Source: Manis javanica
Lineage: Eukaryota; Chordata; Mammalia; Pholidota; Manidae
DNA: 64,000 nucleotides
Direction: 5' to 3'
Assembly (NCBI RefSeq): GCF_040802235.1
Contig: NC_133158.1
Location: 166,319,401 to 166,383,400 of the forward strand
The notes beneath the pieces are model-generated. The model had not been told where the DNA came from. It ran no database searches and saw only the letters and a program-made list of their open reading frames with translations. The translations under genes were made by a program, and so were the position numbers. Below, in pieces: positions 33,034-43,288 of the stretch (positions are counted from its first letter, which is position 1; each line of letters starts with the position of its first letter).

Positions 33034-33641
33034 CACAGACTGAGCCAGAAACCTTCAGTCCCCCTCATACTCGGTCTCGCGGGACTCCCAAAATTATCGC
33101 CCCCCTCCTGGAGGTGGCGGAACCCAAAGACATCGTGCGCGTTCACGTCCCTTTCTCCCTAGGAGATTTAGCCCAACTTGAGAAACGCCTAGGTTCCTTT
33201 TCCACTGATCCCACGATATACATCAGGGAGTTTCAATGGACCCTCCAGTCTTACAGCCTCACACATCATGACATTTTCATGCTCCTGGCCAATACCCTCC
33301 TCCCTGAAGAGCGTAGACGAGTTTGGGATTTCACCCAAATGCGCGCTACCAAAACCCACAGGACTGACCCCACCTATCCCCCTGGCCCCACCGCTGTCCC
33401 CGAACAAAACCCACACTGGGATTATAATACCACTGGGGTTCTCTGCTCTCGAGATATTTTCACCTCCTGCTTAATAGCAGGTCTGAAAAAGGCAGCTCGT
33501 AAAGTAGTCAATTTTCAAAAGCTCCAAGACATAATTCAAAGGAGGGAGGAAACTCCCTCCAAGTTCTTAGACTCACTCAAGCCATATTACAGTATACCAG
33601 CCTGGACCCAGAAACGCCTGACGGAAGACATGTCCTTATGA
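33034..33641 (+). pseudogene. gag: Provirus gag, capsid part
   Basis: It resumes gag after the solo LTR. A Pro-rich stretch is followed by capsid sequence (VPFSLGDLAQLEKRLGSFS; IREFQWTLQSYSLTHHDIF; LLPEERRRVW), the pattern of gammaretroviral capsids with the major homology-type helix region. The frame stops at 33639-33641. The nucleocapsid frame begins at 33638 with a 4-base overlap, so one frameshift splits what should be a single Gag. The protein would form the viral core. Confidence 0.8.
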
Positions 33642-34066
33642 CATACTTCCTAGCTCAAAGCTACCCCGACATTAAAGCTAAACTCAAAAAGTTAGAACAG
33701 GGCCCCGCTACCCCACAGACTGAGATCCTAACAGTGGCCTTTAAAGTCTTCCATAACCGGGAGGAGGAGAAAGAACGCCATAAACAAAAGGCTGATCAAG
33801 CCAATTTCCAAATGTTGGCCCAGCTGATAAAACCACAACCTGGGCGCCCTTCTACAAACAAGCGCCCCCCAGGAGCTTGTTTCAAGTGCGGACAAGAACG
33901 ACATTGGTCAAGGGCATGCCCCTCCCCCAGATCTCCTACCACCCCATGCCCCAGATGCCACAAAGAGGGCCACTGGGGGTCTGATTGCCCAGCCACCCGA
34001 AGGGGAGGCTGGAGGAACAACCGCCATCCTAAGCCCGCCGTAGTGGGGCTGGCAGAAGAAGATTGA
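33638..34066 (+). pseudogene. gag: Provirus gag, end of capsid and nucleocapsid with two zinc knuckles
   Basis: This frame covers the capsid end (TYFLAQSYPDIKAKLKKLEQ) and the nucleocapsid. Two CCHC knuckles are intact: CFKCGQERHWSRAC and CPRCHKEGHWGSDC, each C-x2-C-x4-H-x4-C, which bind viral RNA. Many mammalian gammaretroviruses have one, so two is worth noting. The frame ends in a TGA at 34064-34066, and the protease frame continues directly in phase after it. Confidence 0.85.
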
Positions 34067-34500
34067 TGGAGCCCAGGGGCTTCTCGCCCCACCATTTCCA
34101 TCACCAAACAGGAGCCCAGGGTTACTTTAACAGTAGACAGTCGCCCCATCAACTTCCTCCTATATACAGGAGCCACCTTCTCAGTCTTGCGAGAATACCG
34201 GGGCCCTACCATGCCAGCCATTACTCCTATAGTCGGGGTAGGAGGTAAACAGATTTTCCCATTAAACCCCCCCCCCCTTTTATGTACAATCCAAGACAAT
34301 CCCATACCTTTATCCCCACTCCTTCCTGATTATGCCCCAGTGTCCCATTCCTTTACTAGGACAGGACATCCCTTCTCTCCTCCACGTTTCCATAACTATA
34401 TCCACTCCCACAGCCCCCAGTACTCCCTTTCTGATGGCCCTCATAGCCGATGACCCCCTCTACCCAATGAAAGCTCCGGTTCTGCCCTCATACACCCTGT
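34067..34500 (+). pseudogene. pro: Provirus protease region, in frame after a TGA
   Basis: In the same frame as the nucleocapsid and following a single TGA, the sequence encodes a retroviral aspartic protease start. The active-site block reads FLLYTGATFSVLR, where the family has Asp in place of Tyr, so the catalytic residue is lost. The flap-like VGVGGKQ follows. The frame is broken near 34330-34345. Confidence 0.75.
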
Positions 34501-34659
34501 AAATCCCAAAGTTTGAGACATTACAAGCCCCTCTGTGGCTCTATGTCCTCCTGCCTCTATCAAATTACGTGACCCCTCTCAGTATATCTGTCAAGCCCAA
34601 TACCCCCTAACCACTTCAGCCCTCACAGGCCTCCAACCCATCATTCAAGATCTCTTAAA

Positions 34660-35835
34660 ACAAAAATTACCTCAGACCCACTCACTCCCCGTTTAATACC
34701 CCCATATTAGCTGTTAAAAAAACCAACGGATCTTTCCACCTCGTCCAAGACCTTCGCCTCATCAACATGGCCGTTGTCCCTATCCATCCCTTAGTTCCAA
34801 ATCCATATACCCTTTTATCGCAGATCTCTGCCTTGGCATCCCACTTCTCAGTCCTAGATCTCAAGGATGCATTTTTTTCTATCCCTCTGGACCCCTCCTC
34901 CCAAGATTTTTTTGCCTTCACCTGGACGGATCCATGCATGAGACATTCTGAACAATTTACTTGGACAGTTTTGCCACAAGTCTTCCGAGATAGTCCCCAT
35001 ATTTTTGGACAAGTCCTAGCTCAGGACCTCAAACAGTTTCATCACGATCACTCCAAGTCCACCTTATTACAATACGTGGATGATCTTCTACTCTGCAGTC
35101 CCTCGTAGGAACAGTCTCAACTTGACACTGCCTCCCTACTTAACCTTCTAGCTTCCAGAGGTTACCGGGTATCCCCCGTCAAAGCTCAAATCTCTTCCCC
35201 TTCTGTCACTTACCTCAGATTCCTTCTATCTCAACAAAGAAAGTCCATTACCTTAGACAGAAAACGGCTCGTCTCTGACCTGCCCATTCCCAAAACCAAG
35301 ACAGAAATCCTTTCCTTTCTAGGCCTGGCTGGGTATTTTAAAGCATGGATCCCTAACTTCTCCCTGTTAGCAAGACCCCTATATGACCTCAGCAAGGGCC
35401 CCCCTGAAGAACCATTATCCTCCTCACCCCGACACTCCTTCATTAAGCTCCGTCAAGCCCTTATAGAAGCCCCAGCTCTCCATCTCCCTGATTTGTCAAA
35501 ACCCTTCTGATTATACATTTATGAGAGGTTCAGTCAAGGTCTAGGAGTCCTAGGCCAATATTATGGCCCATCCTTTGCCCCAGTAGCTTATCTCTCCAAG
35601 CAATTAGACCCCACAGTTCGGGGATGGGCCCCCTGCCTACGGGCATTAGCCACTGGACAGCTCTTGCAGAAGGAAGCTCATAAACTAACATTCAGGGCGC
35701 CACTTACCATTCTGTCCCCACATCACCTAAAAGATCTCTTAACCTACAAAACTTTACAGACTCTCCCTCCCTCCAGACTCCTGACCTTACTGTCCTCTTT
35801 CCTCCAAAATCCCGTTCACCCCTTTGCCATCCATA
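34660..35835 (+). pseudogene. pol: Provirus reverse transcriptase with truncated RNase H, integrase absent
   Basis: Reverse transcriptase motifs are clear: LAVKKTNGSFHLVQDLRLIN, then SVLDLKDAFFSIPL (catalytic Asp of motif A) and LLQYVDDLLLC (YVDD at 35073-35084). A TAG at 35106-35108 and a TGA at 35508-35510 interrupt the frame. The connection domain follows (TEILSFLGLAGYFK, PVAYLSKQLDP, EEAHKLTF-like). Sequence then passes within a few dozen bases to the env signal peptide, so most of RNase H and all of integrase are deleted. The role was copying viral RNA into DNA; this copy cannot. Confidence 0.85.
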
Positions 35836-35843
35836 CCCGAATC

Positions 35844-36783
35844 ATGACTTTTTCCTCCTTTACTGCTCTCTCGCTTTTTTCCCTCATTCCTATTGTCTTC
35901 CCCGCCACCCCAGCCTCCTTTGTATGGCGATTCAAAGTCAGACACTTACACACAGCATAAAACAAAAGTTACTGCCCTCATTGCCACACCAGACTGCCCT
36001 CTGGAAGGCTGCTCTGAGCCTTTATACCTCCACTTTCCTCCCTCCACCGAAGTGTTCACTAGCAGCTACCCTTATTCTCCCCACCTCTGCTTCCTCTATG
36101 ACCAAAAACAAGCCTATTGCAGGCGATGGCCAGACACCTATGGGAGATGTCCCTACTGGTCATGCACCATTCACTACATGGGTAACTTCCGGTACCCACA
36201 GTATTACTCCTCCAACCATTTCATGAAATATCCCAACAGCTCATTCTCCTTATCAATCCCAGATCCCTGGGACTCTCGATGAGCTGCCAGAGTCACAGCC
36301 TCAGTTTACTACGGGGGGTCCTCAACCCGCCACGGTACCCTTCATATCTCTCAAAAGTATGTTCCCTCTCATTCCCAGATCTCTCAAGTTGCATCAGATA
36401 TCAGACATTTCAAAAAAGTCATTATCCAAACTCTTGACGGCGCCTCTTCATCTTATCCCCGCCCCTCTTCCAATTTCTCCTACTCTTCGTTACAGCTCAT
36501 TCAGGACACCACCATCTTTCTCAACCACACCCTCAACACTGCCAATTGTTTCTTGTGTGCATCACTACAGTGCCCACTGCTGGCTGCCATGCCCCTTAAT
36601 ATTTCCAACTACTCCTTCCATGCAGAAAGACAACCCCTCTGCCCCCTGGCAGACATACCCCTATGGGAACCAGAATACGCAGATAATCTCACCATCCACC
36701 ACTGTGTAGGCCCGACTCCACCCCCCTCCAGCGCACTTCACTGCCTCCCAACTCCAGCACACCCTGCATTCTCGTCACCCTAA
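35844..36783 (+). pseudogene. env: Provirus env, surface subunit
   Basis: A start at 35844 gives a hydrophobic signal peptide (MTFSSFTALSLFSLIPIVFP), after which the frame shifts to the one beginning near 35893. The surface part has many Cys and several N-glycosylation sites. A CXXC motif (CFLC, near 36547-36558) is of the kind that links surface and transmembrane subunits in gammaretroviruses. A stop at about 36280 and further shifts break the protein. The frame ends at 36781-36783. Confidence 0.75.
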
Positions 36784-37446
36784 TCCCACAGCTTACACTT
36801 TACAGCATGGCAGAATTCCTTGAGCTCCAACCTCCCTTGCCCTTGCGCACAAAAAGGGCTGCTTTCCTTCCCATCATGGTATCTCTTTGACCACCTCAGC
36901 CATTGAGGCAGGGTTTTTGGGAGGAGCCTTGGGTCACTCTCTATGGGCAGTTAGAGATCTCAACGCCAAACTTGAGGAAGCCCTGACATCCACTGCCGAT
37001 TCCCTGGTCTCTCTCCAAAGACAGTCACTTCGCTAGCTAAGGTCACCGTTCAAAACTGGCGGGCCTTAGATCTGCTTATAGCCGAGAAGGGCGGCACCTG
37101 GGTCTTCCTCCAGGAAGAGTGCTGCTATTACATCAACGAATCCGGCATTGTAGAAACTGACATCACCAAACTCACTGACCTTGCCTCCAGCCTCCACTCT
37201 GCTTCCAATTCCAACCCATTCTCTTCAATACTAACAAACCCCCTCCTTACCTGGCTGTGGCCCATTGCAGGCCCCATAATAGTCATTCTTCTCGTCTGTC
37301 TCTTCTTACCCTGTATAATAAAGTTCATCAAATCCCAAGTCAGAAAAATCTCTAATCAAGTTTTCAACCAGCTTTTACTCAGGAACTACCAGCTTCTGGC
37401 CACAGAAGATCCCTCACCCTCACGTGACCTCCTCACCACATGGTGA
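36784..37446 (+). pseudogene. env: Provirus env, transmembrane subunit
   Basis: A furin-type RTKR site is visible at 36846-36857, followed by a short hydrophobic fusion-peptide start (AAFLPIM). After stops and frame changes near 36890-37050, the last part is open to TGA at 37444-37446. It has the conserved ectodomain region, the EECCYY block, and a membrane anchor (LLTWLWPIAGPIIVILLVCL) with a cytoplasmic tail. In the CX6CC motif the first Cys is Trp, so the disulfide link seen in the family could not form in this copy. Confidence 0.8.
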
Positions 37447-37724
37447 GATGGACCCATCTCTCCACTGGAAACTGTTCCTGGAAACAATGGCCGCAGACGC
37501 CTGGCTCCTGACACCCATATCCTCTTGGCACCATTGGAATCAACAGGTCCTCAACCTATGGTTACAGGGAACCTTCATTGATTTCCAACCTGAATAAATC
37601 CACATCTACTCATCCTTACTGTGTGGAGTCCTATCAACCCTTTACTCCCAGTAGCCCTCACTCCCTTCTCCGCCCTGGTTCAGCAGGAAGCAGTCAGAGA
37701 GAAAGCAACGTCCACAACCCCATA

Positions 37725-37741
37725 GAGGAGAAAGGGGGGAA
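37725..37741 (+). promoter_or_regulatory. Polypurine tract
   Basis: The purine run GAGGAGAAAGGGGGGAA lies directly before the 3' LTR start TGAAGGG, where plus-strand DNA synthesis is primed. Confidence 0.85.
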
Positions 37742-37991
37742 TGAAGGGCCCCCACCAGTAAGATGGCGAACTTCCGGCTTCTCTTCGGGGTCCTCGGTTC
37801 CCGCTGGCGCCACCTTAAGTCCAATCACCTCTCGCCCCCCCCCTCCCAATCCCAGCACCTAGCCAACAGCCAACAGCCCCATAGAAATAACACCACAATC
37901 ACCCCATGCCCCTTCCTATATAACCCAGCACGTTTCCCTAATAAAGCAGATTTCTCCGGTGAATTGCTGCTGTGTCACTCCTTTCCTTTCA
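37742..37991 (+). repeat. 3' LTR of the provirus
   Basis: TGAAGGG...CTTTCA, close to the 5' LTR. It keeps the TATATAA box (about 37917-37923) and an AATAAA poly(A) signal (CTAATAAAGC near 37938-37947). CCAGG follows at 37992-37996. Confidence 0.9.
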
Positions 37992-38165
37992 CCAGGAACA
38001 TAATTAAGACTGCTTGCCTTGCCTTAAGATATATTGTTGGCTGATTAACAAAGAATATGTCTAACTTCCCAATTCTCTTTCAAAACTAACACTTAGGATT
38101 AAGTCCCTCCTATTCTTATTATGCTATTCGTATCTTGGAATTTTTTTTAAAGAAAATTAACATGT
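37992..38165 (-). repeat. LTR family C copy, probable right part
   Basis: This is the sequence on the far side of the provirus, beginning with the second CCAGG. By position it must continue the element interrupted at 31100. Similarity to the other family C copies is weak, so the right border is uncertain. Confidence 0.4.
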
Positions 38166-39194
38166 AGAGATTAAAGATGGCGGCATGAGAGGTGACACAG
38201 AAACTCCTCCCAAAACCACATATAATATGAAAATATAATACAACTAATCCTAAAAGAGCAACAGGAAAGAAGCTGCACCAGACTGCATACAACTGGAAAA
38301 CAGCAAACCTCACAAAACAAGGTAATGCACCAAAACCTTGATCCAGTGGGACCCAAGTCCTTCAACCACCCCAGTTCACCAGTGGGAAGAGAAATGGAGC
38401 CGGGAAGGAGTGAAAGCCTAGGGCTGCTGAACACCCATCCCTGGAGATCTGCTTTGGGAGCAAAAACCTACATTGCATGGTGCTCTGGAGATTAATGGGG
38501 TTAGAAAGCTAAGACAGGTGGAATACTTGGAGAGACAGATTCCAGCCGTTTGTGGAGGACAGGGATCCACATCTGGCTGCTGTTGGGCAAAGCAAAGGTG
38601 GGTGGTCTGAGAGGCATCCTAGCAGCATGAGGGCTGCAGAAGGGGCGGGGATTGCACGAGCTTGCTGCTCAGGAGAAGGGGTAGGTGGACAAGGTTGTCT
38701 GGACACACACTGCTCAGCAAGTTGGAACTTTCAGGAGCTTCAGGCACTCCATCCCCAGGGCTGGCTACTCAGCTCCGAGGTCTCCCACTGTGATACAGAC
38801 TGCTGTGCCAGCACTGGCTTACAAACAAGCAGTCCCTTTCCTGGCACCAGGCCAAAATGAGGGTGGCCCCACCTATGGCAGCTACAAATGCAAAGCACAT
38901 AGGCTTACACCTGTGTGCTTGGCCCACTGGTTCTGACAGTGGAGACAGGCACTGCAGCCGGGAAGCAGAAAACAGCTCTTTCCACCCTGAGGCACCAGTG
39001 CCACTCCACTGTGACAACCAACATCACTCTTGCAGCTGAGTAGCTCCAGAGCTTCTGGACACTACAGAGTGCCACATACAAATATGAAACATCAAAGGAA
39101 CCCGGTTCAAACAAAAACCTCACAAACACCAGAGAAAGGCCCAAGTGAAACAACTCACCAAACTTCCTGAGAGTTCAAAATAAAAATCATAAAT

Positions 39195-39835
39195 ATGCTC
39201 AACGAGGTACAGAAAAATATTCAAGAACTCAGGGATGAATTTAGAACGAAGACTCAATCATTAAGAAATTCCATAACTGAAATGAAACATACAATGGAGG
39301 GATTTAAAAGCAGATTAAATGTAGTAGGAGAGATGGTAAATGGACTAGAAACTAGAGAAGAGCAATACAAGGAAGCTGAGGCACAGAGAGAAAAAAGGAT
39401 CTCTAGGAATGAAAGAATATTGAGAGAAATGTGAGACCAATGCAAACAGAACATTGGCATTATAGGGGTGCCAGAAGAAGAGAGAGAAAAAGGGATAGAA
39501 GTGTCTTTGAGGAGGCAATTGCTGAAAATGTCCCCAATCTGGAGGAGATAGACTCTCTAGGCCATGGAGGTGCACAGATCTCCCAACACAAGGGACCCAA
39601 GGAAGACAACATCAAGACATATAGTAATTAAAATGGCAAAGATCAAGGATAAGGACAGACTATTAAAAGCAGCCAGAGGGAGAAATAAGATCACATACAA
39701 AGGAAAGCCCATCAGGCTATCATCAGACTTCTCAGCAGAAACCTTACAGGCCAGAAGGGAGTGGCATGATGTATTTAATGCAATGAAGCAGAAGGGCCTT
39801 GAACTAGGAATACTCTACCTGACAAGATTATGATA
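39195..39835 (+). pseudogene. L1 ORF1 remnant
   Basis: The first open part (39195-39434) is a strongly charged coiled coil (EVQKNIQELRDEFRTKTQSL...) that would form the ORF1p trimer. A stop at 39432-39434 cuts it. The RNA-binding and C-terminal parts continue in other frames ([40 protein letters not shown]), ending at TGA about 39832. ORF1p normally coats L1 RNA; this copy cannot be made whole. Confidence 0.8.
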
Positions 39836-40283
39836 TAAATTTGAAGGAGGAATTAAACAATTTTGATAGGCAAAAGTTGAGAGAATTTACCTCCCACAAA
39901 CCACCTCTACAGTGTATTTTGGAGGGACTGATAGAGATGGGAGTGTTCCTAAGGCTAAATAGCTGTCACTAGGGGAAATAAAACCACAGTAAACAAAGTA
40001 GAACAATTAATTACTAAGCAGATGCAAAGTCAAATCAACTAACCCTGAAGTCACTCAATGGATAGACGAGTAAAGAAAAAGATAGCTAATATATAAAGCT
40101 TTGAGGAAGAAAAAGAAAGAAAAAAAACCCTTTATGTTGTATTTGTAATAGCATACAAAGTGAGTTAAATCAGACTGCTAGATAGTAAGGGAATTACCCT
40201 TGAATCTTTGGTAACCACAAATCTAAAGACTGCAATGGCAATAAGTACATACCTATCAATAATCAACCCTAAATGGAAATGGT

Positions 40284-42585
40284 ATGAATGCACCATCAAA
40301 AGACAGACTCACTGAACAGAGGAAAAAACAGAACCCATCTATATGCTGCCTACAAGAGACTCACTTCAAACCCAAAGACATACACAGACTGAAAGTGAAG
40401 GGATGGAAAAAGATATTCCATGCAACTAACAGAAAAAAGCAGGAGTTGCAGTACTTGTATCAGACAAAACAGACTTCAAAACAAAGTCACAAGAGATAAA
40501 AAAGGAAATTACATAATGACAAAGGGGTCAGTCCAACAAGAGGATATAACCTTATAAATATCTATGCACCCAACAGGAGCATCAACATATGTGAAACAAA
40601 TACTAACAGAATTAAAGGAGGAAATAGAATGCAATACATTCATTTTAGGAGACTTCAACACACCACTCACCCCAAAGGACAGATCAACCAGACAGAAAAT
40701 AAGTAAGGACACATGCACTGAACAACACACTAGAACAGATGGACCTAACAGACATCTGCAGAACTCTATACCCAAAAGCAGCAAGATACACATTTTTCTC
40801 AAGTGCACTTGGAACATTTTCCAGAATAGACCACATACTAGGCCACAAAAAGAGCCTCAGTAAATTCAAAAAGATTGAAATTGTACCAACCAACTTCTCA
40901 ATCACAAAGGTATAAAACTAGAAATAAATTGTACAAAGAAAACAAAAAGGCTCACAAACACACGGAGACTTAACAACATGCTCCTAAATAATCAATGGGT
41001 AATGACCAAATTAAAACAGAGATCAAGCAATACATGGAGATAAATGAAAACAACAGCACAAAGCTCCAACTTCTGTGGGATTCAGCGAAGCCAGTTCTAA
41101 AAGGAAAGAATACAGCAATCCAGGCCTATTTAAAGAAGGAAGAACAATTTCAAATGAATAGTCTAAAGTCACAACTATTGAAACTGGAAAAAGAAGAACA
41201 AATGAGGCCCAAAGTCAGGAGGAACATAATAAAGATCAGAGAAGAAATAAATAAAATTGAGAAGAATAAAACAATAGGGAAAAAAAATCAATGACACCAA
41301 GAGTTGGTTCTTTAAGAAAATAGATAAAACCCTAGCCAGACTTACTAAGAAAAAAAGAGAATCTACACACATAAACAGAATCAGAAATTAGAATTGAAAA
41401 ATCACAACAGACTCCACAGAAATACAAAGAATTATTAAAGACTACTATGAAAACCTATATGCCAACAGGCTGGAAAACCTAGAAGAAATGGACAACTTCC
41501 TAGAAAAATACAACCTTCCATGACTGCCCAAGGAAGAAACAGAAAATATAAACAGACCAATTACCACAATGAAATTGAATCAGTAATAAAAAAACTACCC
41601 AAGAACAAATCCCACTGGCCAGTGGATTCACCGCTGAATTTTATCAGACATTTACAGATTAATAATACCCATTCTCCTTAAAGTTTTCCAAAAAATAGAA
41701 GAGGAGGGAATACTTCCAAACTCATTCTATGAAGCCATCATCATTCTAATACCAAAACCAGGCAAAGGTGCCACAGAAAAAGAAAATTACAGACCAATAT
41801 CACTGACGAACATAGATGCAAAAATAATCAACAAAATCTTAGCAAACAATTCAAAAATACATCAAGAGGATCATACACCATTTTCAAGTGGGATTCATCT
41901 CAGCGATGCAAGGACAGTACATTTGAAAATCCATTAACATCATCCATCACAAGGACAAAAAAAACATGATCATTTCCATAGGTGCTCAAAAAGCATTCGA
42001 CAAGATTCAACATCCATTTGTGATAAAAACTCTCAAAATAAGTATAGAAGGCAATTATCTCAACATAATAAAGGCCATATAAGATAAACCCACAGCCAAT
42101 ATGATGTTGAGAAGCTGAAAGCTTTTAAGATCAGGAACAAGACAAGAATGCCCACTCTCCCCACTTCATTCAACATAGTACTTGAGGTCCCAGCCGTGGC
42201 AATCAGACAAAACAAAGAAATAAAAGGCATCCAGATTGGTAAGGAAAAAGCCAAACTGTCACTGTTTGCAGATGACAAGATACTGTACATAAGAAACCCT
42301 AAAGAATCCACCTCAGAACTACTAGAACTAATATCTGAATTCAGCAAAGTTGCAGGATACAAAATTAATACACAGAAATCTGTTGCATTCCTTTACACTT
42401 AACAATGAACTAGCAGAAAGAGAAATCAGGAAAACAATTCCATTCACAATTGCATCAAAAAGAACAAAATACCTAAGTAATAAACCTAACCAAGGAAGTG
42501 AAAGACCGATACCCTGAAAACTACAAGACACTCATGAGAGAAATTAAAGAAGATACCAATAAATGGTAATACATCCCATCCTCAT
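40284..42585 (+). pseudogene. L1 ORF2 remnant (endonuclease and reverse transcriptase)
   Basis: The endonuclease part has the Q-E-T-H block (CCLQETHFKPKD) and GDFNTPLTPKDR. The reverse transcriptase part has the FADD active-site motif and the [13 protein letters not shown] block. At least six frame breaks separate these pieces, and the cysteine-rich C-terminal part is absent. The intact endonuclease and RT motifs only show family membership, not activity. Confidence 0.85.
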
Positions 42586-43288
42586 AGATGGCCATAATAA
42601 AGAATGAAATCTTGCCATCTGAGACATGAATAGATCTAGAGAGTTAAGTGATCAATATGTCAGACAGAATGACAAATAGCACATACCACTTACATGTGAA
42701 CCTAAAAAACAAATGAACAAAAACTCAGAATAGACTCCTAAGTAGGGAAACTGTACTGGTGGTTGCCAGAGGGGAGGGAGGTAGGGAGACAGGGGAAAGA
42801 GGCAAAGGGATCAAGAGGTATGGACTTCCAGTTATAAAACACCCGTGGGGAAGGCTAGTCCTGGAGCTCCCTGAATCACAGACCCCTGGCTCCCAGCCCT
42901 GGACTGTACATTCAGGGTCTGTGCAGCCTGGCCCACCTTGTGGCTGTTTCTGAGGCTATACCTTTAGAACCTGGGGTTCCCAGGACCCTGGCCAGATTTC
43001 ACACCCTGCCCCTTCTCCCTGCCCATCCCAGTGCAACTCTTAACAAACTAAAACATCACTTGCCAAAAAAAACAAAAAAGTGCTGCAGAGCTTTGGTAAG
43101 TCACAGAGATGAAAAATACAGCATAGGGAATATAGTCAATTAACATTGTAGTAATTTTGTATGGCAATAGATGTTAACACTTATCTTGGTGAGCATTTTG
43201 TAATGTATTGTGATTGCTGAATCACTAAGTTGTGTGCCTAAAATTAATGTCAACTGTACTTCAAGAAAATTTAAAAACAAAAAATGAT
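42586..43288 (+). mobile_element. Older LINE-1 3' end, interrupted
   Basis: Old L1 terminal sequence (GAAATCTTGCCATCTGAGACATG; TGGTGGTTGCCAGAGG; ATTTTGTAATGTATTGTGATTG) with an A-rich tail at 43265-43285. A GC-rich block with its own A-run (42842-43078) splits the 3' UTR. Confidence 0.7.
42842..43078 (+). mobile_element. GC-rich insert with A-tail, origin unknown
   Basis: About 235 bp of GC-rich sequence ending in CCAAAAAAAACAAAAAAG sits inside AT-rich L1 3' UTR. The A-rich end suggests a retroposed transcript piece. I find no clear target duplication and recognise no gene. Confidence 0.45.

Larger units (their letters stand above)
31101..37991 (+). mobile_element. Class I (gammaretrovirus-like) endogenous provirus, tRNA-Phe primed
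   Basis: Complete in outline: two LTRs of about 250 bp in the same orientation (31101-31349, 37742-37991), a 5-bp target duplication, a tRNA-Phe primer-binding site, leader, gag with a matrix start and two zinc knuckles, protease, reverse transcriptase, env with surface and transmembrane parts, and a polypurine tract. It is defective in every gene: frameshifts in gag, pro and env, stops in pol, integrase absent, and a solo LTR inserted in gag. The LTRs differ at about ten substitutions plus two small indels by eye, so it is moderately old. The primer type and env layout suggest an HERV-F-like relative; this is family inference. Confidence 0.9.
38170..42585 (+). mobile_element. LINE-1, nearly full 5' end, 3'-deleted, sense
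   Basis: The start AAAGATGGCGGCATGAGAGG (38173-38192) has the YY1-type motif found at L1 5' ends. The GC-rich 5' UTR runs to about 39190. ORF1 follows (coiled coil at 39195-39434, then the RRM-like and C-terminal parts to about 39835) with frame breaks. ORF2 begins near 40284, with endonuclease (CCLQETHFKPKDIHRLK; GDFNTPLTPKDR) and reverse transcriptase ([14 protein letters not shown] near 42256-42297, FADD motif kept). It ends at about 42585, where an older L1 3' end takes over, so the C-terminal third and tail are missing. Confidence 0.9.
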
